64,000 nucleotides of DNA from Listeria grayi DSM 20601 (GCF_000148995.1 NZ_GL538352.1:248001-312000), one strand, 5' to 3'. Shown: positions 37,289 through 47,068, counted from the stretch's first letter. A program made the numbers and translations. The notes: generated by a model from the letters alone, not told the origin.

Positions 37289-37567
37289 ATGCTGGATAAC
37301 ATCCTAGACAATATCAGTGCGGAGCTTGCGACAATCAAAAAAAACACGCAAAAAACCGTTATTCGTTTCTATGTAGCGAGTCAAAGCTACTCCACTTCTG
37401 AAACAAGAAGATTGATGATAGCGGATATCGAGAAGGAAACATTGGCAGGGTTGAAAAAACACAGTACTTCTTTTTCAAAAAAGTTCTCTTCCACAGCAAA
37501 AGGAAATTGGGTAAACAAGGCAAAACAGAGCTTGACGGAAACGACGCAGCTGTTTGATCAATTGTAA
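37289..37567 (+). CDS. Second helical partner protein of the secreted lipase (Tla-like)
   Basis: A 92-residue helical, Lys/Ser/Thr-rich protein (starts MLDNILDNISAELATIKKNT). Its ATG directly abuts the stop of the preceding gene, with GGAGG upstream, so the two are translationally coupled. It shares the size and helical nature of WXG100-like proteins but lacks a WxG turn. Probably forms a complex with the 118-residue protein and the lipase C-terminus. Confidence 0.65.
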   Translation: MLDNILDNISAELATIKKNTQKTVIRFYVASQSYSTSETRRLMIADIEKETLAGLKKHSTSFSKKFSSTAKGNWVNKAKQSLTETTQLFDQL

Positions 37568-37601
37568 GTGGGGTTAAATAGATGTCGTCTTATTTTCCGT
37601 A

Positions 37602-37630
37602 TTGCTAAACCTGCGATTTTAAGCTAATAT
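37602..37630 (+). promoter_or_regulatory. Sigma-A promoter for queT
   Basis: TTGCTA (37602-37607), 17-base spacer, TAATAT (37625-37630). The predicted start near 37637 coincides with the first base of the preQ1 aptamer. Confidence 0.75.
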
Positions 37631-37636
37631 AAATAA

Positions 37637-37676
37637 CAGTGGTTCGAGAACCTCCCACTCAAAAAAACTAAGGAGA
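37637..37676 (+). promoter_or_regulatory. preQ1-I riboswitch
   Basis: The leader has P1 stem AGTGG / CCACT (37638-37642 and 37655-37659), the C-rich loop, and the A-rich tail ending in ACTAAGGAG. This is the compact preQ1 class I pattern. The tail pairs into the loop and merges with the AGGAG ribosome site of queT, so binding of pre-queuosine-1 should block translation. Confidence 0.85.
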
Positions 37677-37684
37677 AATGAATA

Positions 37685-38173
37685 ATGAAAGTAAAAACAT
37701 TAGCAGTAAACGCGATTGTGGCAGCGTTATATGTAGCAGTAAGTATGCTCGTCGCACCGTTTGCTTTTTCGCAGCTTCAGTTCCGTTTATCCGAGATGTT
37801 CAATCATCTGATCGTATTTGATAAACGCTATTTTTGGGGCATTATCATTGGAGTAGCGGTTACAAATCTATTTTCCCCGCTGGGTGCGTATGATCTTGTA
37901 TTTGGTGTGGGCCAATCTGCACTTGCGCTTGGAATTGCGATTTTGGCTAAACGCTTTGTAAAAGGAACGATCGCAAGAATGATCGTAACGACGATCATCT
38001 TTTCCGTAACGATGTTCTTGATTGCATGGGAACTTCACCTTGCATTTCATTGGCCATTCCTATTAACATGGTTTACAACAGCAGTCAGTGAATTTATCGT
38101 AATGGGTGTCACGATCCCTGTGATGTATTTCATCGATAAGAAAGTCAATTTCAAAAAGATAATGGAAAAATAA
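37685..38173 (+). CDS. queT: Queuosine precursor transporter QueT
   Basis: A 162-residue membrane protein with about five helices. It matches the QueT ECF-type substrate-binding subunit (VAALYVAVSMLVAPFAFSQLQFR; FNHLIVFDKRYFWGIIIG; NLFSPLGAYDLVFG). It imports preQ1/preQ0 for queuosine tRNA modification, together with the shared ECF energising module encoded elsewhere. The preQ1 riboswitch directly upstream confirms the substrate class. Confidence 0.94.
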   Translation: MKVKTLAVNAIVAALYVAVSMLVAPFAFSQLQFRLSEMFNHLIVFDKRYFWGIIIGVAVTNLFSPLGAYDLVFGVGQSALALGIAILAKRFVKGTIARMIVTTIIFSVTMFLIAWELHLAFHWPFLLTWFTTAVSEFIVMGVTIPVMYFIDKKVNFKKIMEK

Positions 38174-38179
38174 AAGATA

Positions 38180-38209
38180 AATCCGACTTCTATGAGGTCG
38201 GATTTTTTG
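38180..38209 (+). terminator. Terminator after queT
   Basis: AATCCGAC / GTCGGATT stem, 9-base loop, T run. Confidence 0.92.
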
Positions 38210-38276
38210 CTAGCTGTTTTAGAAACGCTATTTTTTTGGTAGAATAGAGGGATAAGAACAGAAGGAAGGTATCAGA

Positions 38277-39662
38277 ATGAAACGAGTAGCAATTATCGGC
38301 GGTGGATTATCGGGGCTGACTGCTGCATATCAATTAAATAAAACCAATGATCTCCGGGTAGACCTATACGAAGCAGATTCACGCTTAGGTGGGAAATTTC
38401 ATACCGTTCACCGGGAAGGCTTTACCATCGAGAAAGGGCCGGATTCCTTTTTAGCAAGAAAACCAGCTGGGATCGGTCTGATAAAAGAGTTAGGCCTAGA
38501 GGATCAGCTGATCGCAAATGCTACCGGCCGTTCTTTTATTTTCCATGACAAACAGTTGCATCCTATTCCTGAAGGCTCGGTAATGGGGATTCCGACTGAT
38601 GAAGCTGCATTACTGCAAAGCGAATTATTGACTGCTGCAGAAAAAGAACGGGCTTTGCAAGAAAAAAAACGACCATTTGAACCGTTAACTGCGGATATAT
38701 CGTTGGGTGAGTTTTTTGAAAAACGGTTTGGCAAAGGATTGGTAAAGAAAATCGTCGAGCCGCTGTTATCGGGTATTTATGCTGGCGATATTTATAAAAT
38801 GAGTCTGCGCGCTACTTTCCCGCAATTTGAAACAGCGATATCCAAGGCTGGCAATTTGATGGAAGGCTTGAAGACTCCAAGTGACGTAAAGCTGAATACA
38901 ACAGGAACTAAGCATACAGTTGGGGCTTTCCGAACACTGAAAGGCGGTTTACAGACACTGATCGAAGCATTAGTTGCCGAATTGCCAGTTGAGCAGCTTC
39001 ACACGGATAAAAGGGTGATACAGGTTATTAAAAAGCCCGGAGCGTATCAGCTGCTATTTGCGGACGGCACGGTAGAAACTGCAGATGCTGTAATTATTGC
39101 AGCGACACACGATGTGTTGCGAGCGATTTTAGACGAGGAAACCACAGCTCCCTTTCAAGACCAGCCACTTACTACGCTGGCAACTGTCTCTTTCGCGTAC
39201 GACGAAAAGGCAGCTTTACCTCAAGGAACCGGCTATTTAGTAGCACGCACAGCAAATTATGCTTCGACGGCTTGCACATGGGTCCAAGAAAAATGGCCGC
39301 ATATGGTGCCGGAAGGAAAGATGTTGCTTCGCGGGTTTGTAGGAAAATCAGGCGATACTTGGTTGGAGACGGCTACAGATGAACAAATCATCCAAAAAGT
39401 ACTGGCTGATTACCAAGAAATGATGGGATTGACTGCGCAGCCGCTTTTTGCTGAAGTAAGTCGCATGGAACACGCCATGCCGCAGTATACGATCGGGCAT
39501 TTGGAAAAGTTGGCTAAGTTGGAAGCCAATTTAGCAGCAAATTATCCTGGCATTTATTATACTGGGATGAGCTTGACTGGAGTGGGCATTCCCGATTGCA
39601 TTGCCAATGCACAAACAGCGAGCCATGAAGTCGTTCGTTATCTGCAAGGAGAATTACTATGA
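38277..39662 (+). CDS. hemY: Coproporphyrinogen III oxidase (HemY/CgoX)
   Basis: A 461-residue FAD enzyme that oxidises coproporphyrinogen III to coproporphyrin III in Gram-positive heme synthesis. It has the dinucleotide motif VAIIGGGLSGLTAAYQL at the N-terminus, the second flavin segment KGPDSFLARKP, and the C-terminal TGMSLTGVGIPDCI. The ATG follows AAGGAAGG. Its end overlaps acpS by 4 bases. The other heme genes are not in the window. Confidence 0.94.
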   Translation: MKRVAIIGGGLSGLTAAYQLNKTNDLRVDLYEADSRLGGKFHTVHREGFTIEKGPDSFLARKPAGIGLIKELGLEDQLIANATGRSFIFHDKQLHPIPEGSVMGIPTDEAALLQSELLTAAEKERALQEKKRPFEPLTADISLGEFFEKRFGKGLVKKIVEPLLSGIYAGDIYKMSLRATFPQFETAISKAGNLMEGLKTPSDVKLNTTGTKHTVGAFRTLKGGLQTLIEALVAELPVEQLHTDKRVIQVIKKPGAYQLLFADGTVETADAVIIAATHDVLRAILDEETTAPFQDQPLTTLATVSFAYDEKAALPQGTGYLVARTANYASTACTWVQEKWPHMVPEGKMLLRGFVGKSGDTWLETATDEQIIQKVLADYQEMMGLTAQPLFAEVSRMEHAMPQYTIGHLEKLAKLEANLAANYPGIYYTGMSLTGVGIPDCIANAQTASHEVVRYLQGELL

Positions 39663-40027
39663 TAAAAGGAATTGGACTCGATATGATCGATTTGGACCGC
39701 GTTGCAGCAGCGGTCCAAAAAAACAACCGCTTTGTGGAACGGATCTTAACAACAACTGAGATCAGGCAATATGAAAAATACAAAGGTGCACGGCAAATCG
39801 AGTATTTAGCAGGCCGATTTGCTGCCAAAGAAGCTTATGCGAAAGCAATTGGTACCGGGTTTGGCAAAGGGCTCCATTTTACTGATATCGAGATCCTCCA
39901 AGATGCGGATGGGAAGCCCCATGTCGTCAAACCCACGCAGACGGACACGGCTGTTTTCGTTAGTATCACACATACAGGAAGGTCGGCCGCGGCACAAATC
40001 ATTATCGAATGGAAAGAGGGCAACTGA
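39659..40027 (+). CDS. acpS: Holo-acyl-carrier-protein synthase
   Basis: A 122-residue phosphopantetheinyl transferase that activates acyl carrier protein. The metal-binding motif is [12 protein letters not shown] at the N-terminus, and [13 protein letters not shown] carries the catalytic Glu/Lys. The start ATG lies in the hemY stop (ATGA), and alr follows after one base, as in the conserved acpS-alr pair of Bacilli. Confidence 0.96.
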   Translation: MIKGIGLDMIDLDRVAAAVQKNNRFVERILTTTEIRQYEKYKGARQIEYLAGRFAAKEAYAKAIGTGFGKGLHFTDIEILQDADGKPHVVKPTQTDTAVFVSITHTGRSAAAQIIIEWKEGN

Positions 40028-40028
40028 T

Positions 40029-41135
40029 ATGGTTACAGGATGGCATCGTCCTACATGGATCGAAGTGAACGGAGACGCGATACGCGCGAATATCACAAAT
40101 GAGAAGGCACATCTGCCGGCAGAAACCGCTGTTTGGGCAGTAGTAAAAGCAAATGCTTATGGACATGGCATCATCGAAGTTGCCAAAATCGCAAAATCAG
40201 CAGGCGCAGATGGATTTTGCGTAGCAATCTTAGATGAAGCACTGGCATTACGCGAAGCAGGTTTTACCAGTGAACTTATTCTGGTATTGGGAGCGGTTCC
40301 TGCCGAGTATGCGAATCTGGCTGCAGAAAAACAAATTTCGCTTACCTTATTTGATGAAAACTGGCTAACTGAATTGCCAGTGCTGACTGCCAAACTTTCA
40401 CTTCATGTTAAACTCGATACAGGAATGGGCCGATTAGGTTTTCGTAATGGCGAAGCGCTCAAACGAGTGAGCACCAAACTAGCAGAACAACCACTTTTAG
40501 AGTGGGAAGGGATCTATACCCATTTTGCAACCGCTGATCAAAAAGACACAACCTACTATGAAGAACAACTTGCTAAATTTGAAGGACTGTTCAGCGAAAT
40601 CAAACCACGTCCGCGCTTTGTTCATGTGGCTAATTCTAGCGCGGCGCTCCTTCACGATCAAACTGGTTTCAATGCAGTTCGCTTTGGTATTGCCATGTAT
40701 GGGTTGACACCATCAGATGAGATCGCTGACATTCTGCCATTTGAATTGCAGCCGGCATTATCTCTGTATACGAAGATCGTCCAAGTAAAACAGCTGCAAG
40801 CAGGTGATTGCGTAAGTTACGGTGCAACCTATCAAGCGGCGCAAGAAGAATGGGTAGCGACGCTTCCAATCGGCTATGCAGACGGTTGGATCAGAAAGTA
40901 CACAGGTTTCTCTTTATTAGTGGAAGGTGAATATGCGGAAATCGTTGGTCGTGTTTGCATGGATCAGCTTATTATCAGACTTCCGCGTTATTATCCTGTA
41001 GGTACGAAAGTTACATTGATCGGAAAAAGCGGTGAGAAACAAATCACGGCAGAAGAGGCAGCTCGCAAGATCGAAACCATTGACTATGAAGTGACTTGTC
41101 TATTATCCGAGCGAATTCCTCGTATTTATAACTAA
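40029..41135 (+). CDS. alr: Alanine racemase
   Basis: A 368-residue PLP enzyme that makes D-alanine for the cell wall. The PLP lysine is in [13 protein letters not shown] near residue 40. The catalytic Tyr region is VSYGATYQA and the C-terminal [10 protein letters not shown] is conserved. The frame is open far upstream inside acpS, but the ATG at 40029 after GAGGGC gives the standard length. The mazEF and sigma-B genes follow, as in Bacillus and Listeria. Confidence 0.97.
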   Translation: MVTGWHRPTWIEVNGDAIRANITNEKAHLPAETAVWAVVKANAYGHGIIEVAKIAKSAGADGFCVAILDEALALREAGFTSELILVLGAVPAEYANLAAEKQISLTLFDENWLTELPVLTAKLSLHVKLDTGMGRLGFRNGEALKRVSTKLAEQPLLEWEGIYTHFATADQKDTTYYEEQLAKFEGLFSEIKPRPRFVHVANSSAALLHDQTGFNAVRFGIAMYGLTPSDEIADILPFELQPALSLYTKIVQVKQLQAGDCVSYGATYQAAQEEWVATLPIGYADGWIRKYTGFSLLVEGEYAEIVGRVCMDQLIIRLPRYYPVGTKVTLIGKSGEKQITAEEAARKIETIDYEVTCLLSERIPRIYN

Positions 41136-41307
41136 ACGACAGAAAATGCGTGCTTTTAGAGGCTTTTTCTATTATAATGTAACCGTGAACTGTTTTTATT
41201 GCTTGCGTTGTAACAGAAATTAACATGATAATGTCAAAGCATGATACAAAGATACAAGTAGCTTGAATCAAAATGTCATACGGAGATAGCTTTTGGGGGT
41301 GCGAGGC

Positions 41308-41586
41308 GTGTTAGAAAAACTGGAATGGACAACGATGTCTATCGAACTTACGCAAGAAACAATGAGTGAATTGGATGTGCTTGCGAGAAAACAACGTATC
41401 GAAAAGAACGAAATTATTGATCGGGCAGTGAAACAATATATTAGTCAGCAGAAAGTCCGGGATCTACGCGTGGAAATGGAACGCGGTTATGCAGAAATGG
41501 CGAATATCAACTTCGCGATTGCCTGCGAATGTACCCACGTAGAATCCGAAGCCGAGGACAAAAATATTCGTGTATTAGGAGGTTAA
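41308..41586 (+). CDS. mazE: MazE/EndoAI-type antitoxin
   Basis: A 92-residue ribbon-helix-helix antitoxin. The DNA-binding part is [20 protein letters not shown]. The C-terminal part ([17 protein letters not shown]) aligns with the B. subtilis EndoAI tail that wraps the toxin. A GTG at 41308 is preceded by GGGGGTGCGAGG; an upstream TTG lacks support. It is coupled to mazF with a 5-base gap, and the pair leads into the sigma-B operon. Confidence 0.88.
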   Translation: MLEKLEWTTMSIELTQETMSELDVLARKQRIEKNEIIDRAVKQYISQQKVRDLRVEMERGYAEMANINFAIACECTHVESEAEDKNIRVLGG

Positions 41587-41591
41587 GCCTT

Positions 41592-41936
41592 ATGGTGAAG
41601 CGTGGCGATGTATACTACGCGGATCTTTCCCCTGTGGTCGGAAGCGAGCAGGGGGGGACAAGGCCTGTTCTTATTATTCAAAATGATATAGGGAATCGAC
41701 ATAGTCCAACAGTTATCGTAGCGGCCATAACAGCGAAGATCCAGAAAGCAAAGCTTCCCACACACGTAGAAGCAATGCGGAAAGACGGCTTCGATCGGGA
41801 TTCCGTCATTTTACTGGAACAAGTGAGAACAATCGACAAACAGCGCCTTACAGACAAGATCACACATCTGGATGATGAATTGATGGGAAAAGTAGATCAT
41901 GCTTTGGTCATCAGTTTAGGATTGATCGATCTTTGA
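41592..41936 (+). CDS. mazF: MazF/EndoA-type endoribonuclease toxin
   Basis: A 114-residue mRNA interferase with the full PemK/MazF pattern: [38 protein letters not shown], and RTIDKQRL. It cleaves single-stranded mRNA; the Bacillus/Listeria homologues cut at UACAU-type sites. The ATG follows GGAGG. In Listeria this locus is transcriptionally tied to rsb-sigB. Confidence 0.96.
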   Translation: MVKRGDVYYADLSPVVGSEQGGTRPVLIIQNDIGNRHSPTVIVAAITAKIQKAKLPTHVEAMRKDGFDRDSVILLEQVRTIDKQRLTDKITHLDDELMGKVDHALVISLGLIDL

Positions 41937-42133
41937 ACCACACATACGCCCTCTATCAAGAAATGGAATAGGCTGAAATTCGCAAATCACTACATATCAA
42001 CTTGATTCTCTCCGCTTGAGAGTTAAGTGAAAAAAGAAACATGAGAGATTATAGAAAAAATCCTTTTTTCGGTCTTATGTTTTTTTTATACCCCCTGAGA
42101 ATAACAATCAAAAAAGAAAGGTTGACTAAATAC

Positions 42134-42970
42134 ATGTATAAAAATTTTGGCGAATTCATTCGCTTGAACGAAGATGGTCTACTTGAAAAGTGGATGGAAG
42201 AAATGGATCAGGAGCCAGATATGCTGATTCAAGAAGTCGTGAACGATTTTGTTTATCGGGACACCAGCAAAGAATTTGTTGCGCTGATCGTTTCTAACAT
42301 TACGGATGATCAAGCTTCTTTTTCGGAAAGACTCGATGAATTTGCGGAAAAAGTCGTCCACCTAGGCTGGCCGATCCAATTTGTAACAGCAGGACTTCGC
42401 AATTTCGGGCTATTGGTCTATAAATTGATGCACCAAGAAGAAAAATTTAAAGAACCAAAAGATGTAGCAGAAGAAACCGCATTTTATCAATTGCAAAAAT
42501 GGTTCCTTGGAATCTACAATCGCATTGTTAATACATATGCAGAAACATGGGAAAAAACGGTGTCGATCCAAAAAGAAGCTCTACAAGAACTTTCTGCACC
42601 GCTCCTGCCGATCTTTGAAAATATTTCCGTAATGCCGCTTATCGGTACGATCGATACAGAAAGAGCCAAATTGATCATGGAAAATCTGCTTGTCGGAGTA
42701 GTGAAAAATCGTTCGGAAGTAGTGTTGATCGATATAACGGGGGTTCCTGTTGTTGATACGATGGTTGCTCATCATATTATCCAAGCGTCGGAAGCTGTGA
42801 AACTCGTCGGCTGCCAAGCTATGCTGGTTGGTATCAGACCAGAGATCGCACAAACGATCGTCAACCTAGGTATAGATCTGGATCAGATCATTACTACCAA
42901 TACCATGAAAAAAGGAATCGAGCGCGCCTTAGCGCTTACTAATAAAGAAATAGTAACTAAAGAGGGGTGA
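42134..42970 (+). CDS. rsbR: Stressosome protein RsbR
   Basis: A 278-residue stressosome component. The N-terminal non-heme globin-like sensor domain is followed by a C-terminal STAS domain (about 160-275) with the phosphorylatable Thr region [11 protein letters not shown] and VVDTMVAHH. It senses stress and holds RsbT in the stressosome. The frame opens at 42041, but the protein aligns with Listeria RsbR from the ATG at 42134 ([12 protein letters not shown]). It overlaps the frame of rsbS. Confidence 0.95.
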   Translation: MYKNFGEFIRLNEDGLLEKWMEEMDQEPDMLIQEVVNDFVYRDTSKEFVALIVSNITDDQASFSERLDEFAEKVVHLGWPIQFVTAGLRNFGLLVYKLMHQEEKFKEPKDVAEETAFYQLQKWFLGIYNRIVNTYAETWEKTVSIQKEALQELSAPLLPIFENISVMPLIGTIDTERAKLIMENLLVGVVKNRSEVVLIDITGVPVVDTMVAHHIIQASEAVKLVGCQAMLVGIRPEIAQTIVNLGIDLDQIITTNTMKKGIERALALTNKEIVTKEG

Positions 42971-42975
42971 ACACT

Positions 42976-43332
42976 GTGGGGATACCAATTTTAAAACTCG
43001 GGGAGTGCTTGCTGATCTCTATCCAAAGCGAATTGGATGACCAGTCGGCGGTAGGATTTCAAGAAGACCTATTAAATAAGATCCATGAAACATCTGCTCG
43101 TGGTGTCGTAATTGATATTACGTCCATTGACTTTATCGATTCGTTCATTGCCAAAATCTTGGGAGACGTTGTAAATATGTCTAAATTGATGGGAGCAAAG
43201 GTTGTTGTGACGGGCATACAACCAGCTGTTGCCATTACCTTAGTGGAACTAGGGATCACTTTTGGCGGAGTTCTTTCTGCCATGGACCTCGAAAGTGGCT
43301 TGGAAAAATTGAAACAGGAATTGGGGGAATAA
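42976..43332 (+). CDS. rsbS: Stressosome scaffold RsbS
   Basis: A 118-residue STAS protein that forms the stressosome core with RsbR. The phosphorylation site is Ser56 in [10 protein letters not shown]. The chosen GTG at 42976 gives [13 protein letters not shown], the conserved Listeria start; a GTG at 42967 is the alternative. It starts 5 bases beyond the rsbR stop. Confidence 0.96.
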   Translation: MGIPILKLGECLLISIQSELDDQSAVGFQEDLLNKIHETSARGVVIDITSIDFIDSFIAKILGDVVNMSKLMGAKVVVTGIQPAVAITLVELGITFGGVLSAMDLESGLEKLKQELGE

Positions 43333-43336
43333 GCCT

Positions 43337-43747
43337 ATGACTCTCCATTCCTCTGTAAAAATAATCAACGAGTGGGATATTGTTGCGGCTAGACAATTAG
43401 GAAGAAAGATTTCAAAAGAAATTGGTTTCGGAACAGTAGACCAAGCAAGAATAACCACCGCCATCAGTGAACTTGCAAGAAACATTTTCTTGTATGCGGG
43501 TAGAGGAGAAATAAGCATCAACAAAGTATCAGAAGTAGGAAAGCAAGGGTTACGCATTGTTGCAAAAGATGAAGGCCCAGGAATAATAGATATTCGCAAA
43601 GTCATGCAAGACGGCTATACGACGTCAGGAGGACTCGGAGCAGGACTACCGGGTGTGAAACGTCTTATGGACAGCTTTGATATCGAATCTATTGCAGAAG
43701 GAGAAAGTACAGGCACAACCATTACTGTACTGAAATGGGTTCGGTAG
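43337..43747 (+). CDS. rsbT: Serine/threonine kinase RsbT
   Basis: A 136-residue GHKL-type kinase that phosphorylates RsbR and RsbS and, once released, activates RsbU. The N box is ISELARNIFLYAG and the G1 box is DEGPGI. The glycine-rich lid is GGLGAGLPGVKRL. It follows rsbS after 4 bases. Confidence 0.96.
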   Translation: MTLHSSVKIINEWDIVAARQLGRKISKEIGFGTVDQARITTAISELARNIFLYAGRGEISINKVSEVGKQGLRIVAKDEGPGIIDIRKVMQDGYTTSGGLGAGLPGVKRLMDSFDIESIAEGESTGTTITVLKWVR

Positions 43748-43758
43748 GAGGATAATTT

Positions 43759-44763
43759 ATGGAAAATACATTTGAAGTAAAATACCGTGAGATCCTGTTT
43801 CAATATTTGGAACATCAAGACGAAGAGATTTTATACAGCTGCGAGAAGTTAACAAGAGAAGCAATGGAAAATCAAATTAGTCCGGAAGAGATCGTCAACC
43901 TGCATCGTTCTGTTTTAGAAGAATATGATGTAGAGATCCCTCCCTATATCAAACTTTCTTTCGATGTTTTATTAGAAACGATGGTCGGTTACGGCCTTGC
44001 GTACTTAGAACATCAAAGTTTGCGGACGGAACAAAAAGTACTGAAAAACGAGATCGCCCAAGCAGAAACGTTACAAAAAACGATGATGAAGTCAGAAGTT
44101 CCAGTGCTGGATAACGTGGATTTCGGAGTTACCAGTGTAGCAGCCAGACAAATGAGCGGTGATTATTATAGTTTTACAGAGCCTACGCCTTTAGGAATCG
44201 GCGTGGCTCTTGCTGATGTTATCGGAAAAGGGATCCCGGCCGCATTTACGATCTCTATGATAAAATACGCGCTTGCCGGGATCGTGGAAACAACTCCGCA
44301 ACCGAATATCGTTTTGGAAACATTGAACCAAGTTGCCGAAGAAAATATGGACGACAATATGTTCATTACGATGTTTTATGGCCTATACGAACCGGAAAAA
44401 CATCTTTTCCAATATAGTTCTGCCGGACACGAGCTAGGTTTATATTATCGCGATGAATCACAGAAATTCAGTGACCTCTATGCGAAAGGCTTGCCGCTAG
44501 GCGTGAATAGCGACGCTAAATACCGAACTTTCAGCAAACATATCCATGCAGGTGATATTTTGTTCATCATGTCAGACGGCGTCACAGAAGCGCGGACAGT
44601 AGATGGATTTCTCGATCGCGAAGCACTGATAGATATTTTTTCTGAATTTGTTGATTTGCCGGCTCAAAAAATCGCAGAAGCCGTCTATAATAAATTGATC
44701 AAACTGCAAAATTTTGAATTACATGATGATTTTACGATCATTTGTATCAAACGAACAAAGTGA
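43759..44763 (+). CDS. rsbU: PP2C phosphatase RsbU
   Basis: A 334-residue phosphatase that dephosphorylates RsbV. The N-terminal helical domain (1-110) binds RsbT, and the C-terminal PP2C domain (about 120-334) has SGDYYSF, ADVIGKGIPAAF, SSAGHELG and FIMSDGVTEAR. The ATG follows AGGAGG. Confidence 0.96.
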   Translation: MENTFEVKYREILFQYLEHQDEEILYSCEKLTREAMENQISPEEIVNLHRSVLEEYDVEIPPYIKLSFDVLLETMVGYGLAYLEHQSLRTEQKVLKNEIAQAETLQKTMMKSEVPVLDNVDFGVTSVAARQMSGDYYSFTEPTPLGIGVALADVIGKGIPAAFTISMIKYALAGIVETTPQPNIVLETLNQVAEENMDDNMFITMFYGLYEPEKHLFQYSSAGHELGLYYRDESQKFSDLYAKGLPLGVNSDAKYRTFSKHIHAGDILFIMSDGVTEARTVDGFLDREALIDIFSEFVDLPAQKIAEAVYNKLIKLQNFELHDDFTIICIKRTK

Positions 44764-44768
44764 TCGAT

Positions 44769-44794
44769 GTTTGGAAAGAAAAGAAGCAGGGTAA
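44769..44794 (+). promoter_or_regulatory. Sigma-B promoter upstream of rsbV
   Basis: GTTTGG (44769-44774), 14 bases, GGGTAA (44789-44794), matching the sigma-B consensus GTTT-N13-15-GGGTAT. It sits 35 bases before rsbV, the known place of the autoregulatory promoter in Listeria, and would raise rsbV-rsbW-sigB-rsbX under stress. Confidence 0.88.
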
Positions 44795-44829
44795 AAAGGA
44801 CGAGTATACAAAATAGATGAGGTGACAAA

Positions 44830-45174
44830 ATGAATATCAATATCGAAGTCAAAGAACGCGATAGTCAGCATATTGAAGCATTTATAAACGGAGAGATCGA
44901 TGCTTACACCGCACCACAAATAAAAAATGAGTTAGAGAAATATCAAAATAAAGCTGATATCGTTTTACGTGTTGATTTGTCAGAAGTAGGGTACATGGAT
45001 AGCACAGGATTAGGCGTTTTTGTCGGTTTATTTAAAAATTTGCGTCAATATGATAGTGAATTGATTCTAATCGGCCTTTCGGACAGACTTTACCGGTTGT
45101 TTGAAATTACTGGATTATCCGATATCATCGAAATCAAAAATGTAGAGGGTGAACGAAATGGCAATAATGTATGA
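44830..45174 (+). CDS. rsbV: Anti-anti-sigma factor RsbV
   Basis: A 114-residue STAS protein. When unphosphorylated it binds RsbW and frees sigma-B. The phosphorylated Ser58 lies in [11 protein letters not shown]. The start ATG follows GAGGTGAC. It overlaps rsbW by 17 bases. Confidence 0.96.
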   Translation: MNINIEVKERDSQHIEAFINGEIDAYTAPQIKNELEKYQNKADIVLRVDLSEVGYMDSTGLGVFVGLFKNLRQYDSELILIGLSDRLYRLFEITGLSDIIEIKNVEGERNGNNV

Positions 45175-45631
45175 TACAGTAACGCTGCAACTACCAGCAA
45201 AACCTGAATTTATCAGCCTTGGTCGTTTAACGTTATCTGGTTTGGCAAGCCGTGCCGGCTTTTCTTACGAAGTTATCGAGGATTTGAAAATCGCGGTCAG
45301 CGAAGCAATCACGAATTCCGTTAAACATGCTTTTAAAGGTGAGGAAGAAGGCAATATCTTAGTAGAATATAATCTTTATGAAGATAAATTAGAGATCATC
45401 GTTTCCGATAATGGCAAGAGCTTTGATTTTGAAAGTAAAAAACAAGAGATCGGCCCTTACAGTGTCGGGGAAGATACCGATGTTATCCGGATTGGCGGAT
45501 TAGGATTATTCCTTATCGAAGCATTGATGGACGATGTGAAACTTTATCAAAATGAAGGTGTATCCGTGGTGATGACCAAATATATCAATGAAAAGCAGGT
45601 GGAGGAGAATGCCAAAAGTATCTCGACCTGA
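45158..45631 (+). CDS. rsbW: Anti-sigma factor / kinase RsbW
   Basis: A 157-residue GHKL kinase that binds sigma-B and phosphorylates RsbV. The N box is [13 protein letters not shown], the G1 box is SDNGKSF and the lid is [14 protein letters not shown]. The ATG at 45158 (MAIMYD) follows GAGGG. The C-terminus ([16 protein letters not shown]) is the same as I recall for Listeria RsbW. It overlaps sigB by 23 bases. Confidence 0.96.
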   Translation: MAIMYDTVTLQLPAKPEFISLGRLTLSGLASRAGFSYEVIEDLKIAVSEAITNSVKHAFKGEEEGNILVEYNLYEDKLEIIVSDNGKSFDFESKKQEIGPYSVGEDTDVIRIGGLGLFLIEALMDDVKLYQNEGVSVVMTKYINEKQVEENAKSIST

Positions 45632-46388
45632 AAAGGAAAATAAAGAAAAAGTATATGAGTGGATCAAACTTTATCAAGAAACTGCCGATGATGACGCGCA
45701 AACCAATTTAGTGCTCCATTATCATAATTTGGTGGAATCCATTGCTAGAAAATATTCCCAAGGGAAATCCTTTCATGAGGATCTAGTTCAAGTCGGCGTT
45801 ATCGGTTTGCTTGGAGCAATCAAAAGGTACGATCCAGACTTTGGGAAAAGTTTTGAAGCTTTTGCGGTCCCAACGATCGTCGGAGAGATCAAACGTTTCT
45901 TGCGGGATAAAACATGGAGCGTTCACGTTCCAAGACGTATCAAAGAATTAGGTCCAAAAATCAAAAATGCGGTCGAGGAACTCACGCGTGAATTGCAAAG
46001 TTCGCCGCAGATCAGCGATATCGCTAATTTCATCGGAGCTACAGAAGAGGAAATTTTGGAAGCAATGGAAATGGGGAAAAGCTATCAAGCCTTATCTGTC
46101 GATCACTCGATCGAAGCAGATTCTGATGGTAGCACCATTACTTTGCTAGATGTCGTTGGTGGAGTGGACGAAGGTTTTGAACAAGTCAATCAGCGCATGA
46201 TCTTGGAAAAAATCTTGCCAGTACTGGACGAACGGGAACAAAAGATATTGCAATATACATTTATCGAAAACCGCAGTCAAAAAGAAACCGGCGAGTTGTT
46301 AGATATTTCTCAAATGCACGTATCACGCGTGCAGCGTCAGGCAATCAAAAAACTCCGGGAAGCACTGCTGAATGAGGAAGTGGACTGA
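45609..46388 (+). CDS. sigB: General stress sigma factor SigB
   Basis: A 259-residue sigma-70 family factor for the general stress response. Region 2 includes [21 protein letters not shown] and [16 protein letters not shown]. Region 3 starts VPRRIKELG. The region 4 helix-turn-helix is [21 protein letters not shown]. The ATG at 45609 follows GGAGGAG; it overlaps rsbW upstream and rsbX by 1 base downstream. Confidence 0.97.
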   Translation: MPKVSRPEKENKEKVYEWIKLYQETADDDAQTNLVLHYHNLVESIARKYSQGKSFHEDLVQVGVIGLLGAIKRYDPDFGKSFEAFAVPTIVGEIKRFLRDKTWSVHVPRRIKELGPKIKNAVEELTRELQSSPQISDIANFIGATEEEILEAMEMGKSYQALSVDHSIEADSDGSTITLLDVVGGVDEGFEQVNQRMILEKILPVLDEREQKILQYTFIENRSQKETGELLDISQMHVSRVQRQAIKKLREALLNEEVD

Positions 46389-47002
46389 TGGAATCATCAA
46401 AAGATCCCAACCAATTATTAGATATTTTTAAATTTCAGCGGTCTAAATCGAAGCAAAAATTTTGTGGAGACGTCTGGCATTTAGAAGAAGATAAGGACGG
46501 TTTTTTTCTTATTTTAGCTGATGGACTTGGTAGCGGAAAAGACGCACATCAAGCGGCGCAAAGTGCAGTGGATGCGATTCTACCGCTTTCCAAGAGCGAT
46601 GACCTTGTCAATATGCTGGAAGAAGCGAATCATGCCGTTGCCTCTTTGAGAGGTGCGGCGATCGCGATCATCAAAGCAGACTATGCGACGCAGACCGTCC
46701 AATATATCGGCTTGGGCAATATTCGCTTTTTCATGATCGATGAACAAGGCAAAATGGTGTATCCATTATCTAAGACCGGCTTTTTATCTGGGAGGAAAAT
46801 GCAGATACGTCAACAAGCTTTCCGGTATCAACTGGGTTCCAAATTTTTGATTCATTCCGATGGTCTAGTATTAAAACGAATCAAATATTATTTGGATTCT
46901 CCGTTATGCGTGCATAAAGTCGGTAATATCATTGAACAATCAATCCTTGATATGCCTTCCGACGATGTCACTTTTTTATTGGGACAATTCCCAAAGATGT
47001 GA
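46388..47002 (+). CDS. rsbX: Phosphatase RsbX
   Basis: A 204-residue PP2C-like phosphatase that removes phosphates from RsbR/RsbS and resets the stressosome. Motifs ILADGLGSGKDAHQAA and IGLGNIRFFMID are present. The ATG shares a base with the sigB stop. It is last in the operon. Confidence 0.95.
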   Translation: MESSKDPNQLLDIFKFQRSKSKQKFCGDVWHLEEDKDGFFLILADGLGSGKDAHQAAQSAVDAILPLSKSDDLVNMLEEANHAVASLRGAAIAIIKADYATQTVQYIGLGNIRFFMIDEQGKMVYPLSKTGFLSGRKMQIRQQAFRYQLGSKFLIHSDGLVLKRIKYYLDSPLCVHKVGNIIEQSILDMPSDDVTFLLGQFPKM

Positions 47003-47017
47003 TAGTTAAAATTTACC

Positions 47018-47050
47018 AAAAGAAACGAATGACTGATTCGTTTCTTTTTT
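47018..47050 (+). terminator. Terminator of the sigB operon
   Basis: AAAAGAAACGAAT / ATTCGTTTCTTTT stem of about 12 pairs with a 5-base loop and T run. Confidence 0.92.
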
Positions 47051-47068
47051 ACTGCCACAAGCTCAGGA

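Noticed and set aside
39819-40028. N-terminal extension of alanine racemase within acpS
   Set aside because: The extension is acpS read in another frame; the ATG at 40029 with its own ribosome site gives the standard Alr length.
42041-42133. 31-residue N-terminal extension of RsbR
   Set aside because: It is hydrophobic and unlike known RsbR; the ATG at 42134 aligns with the conserved start.
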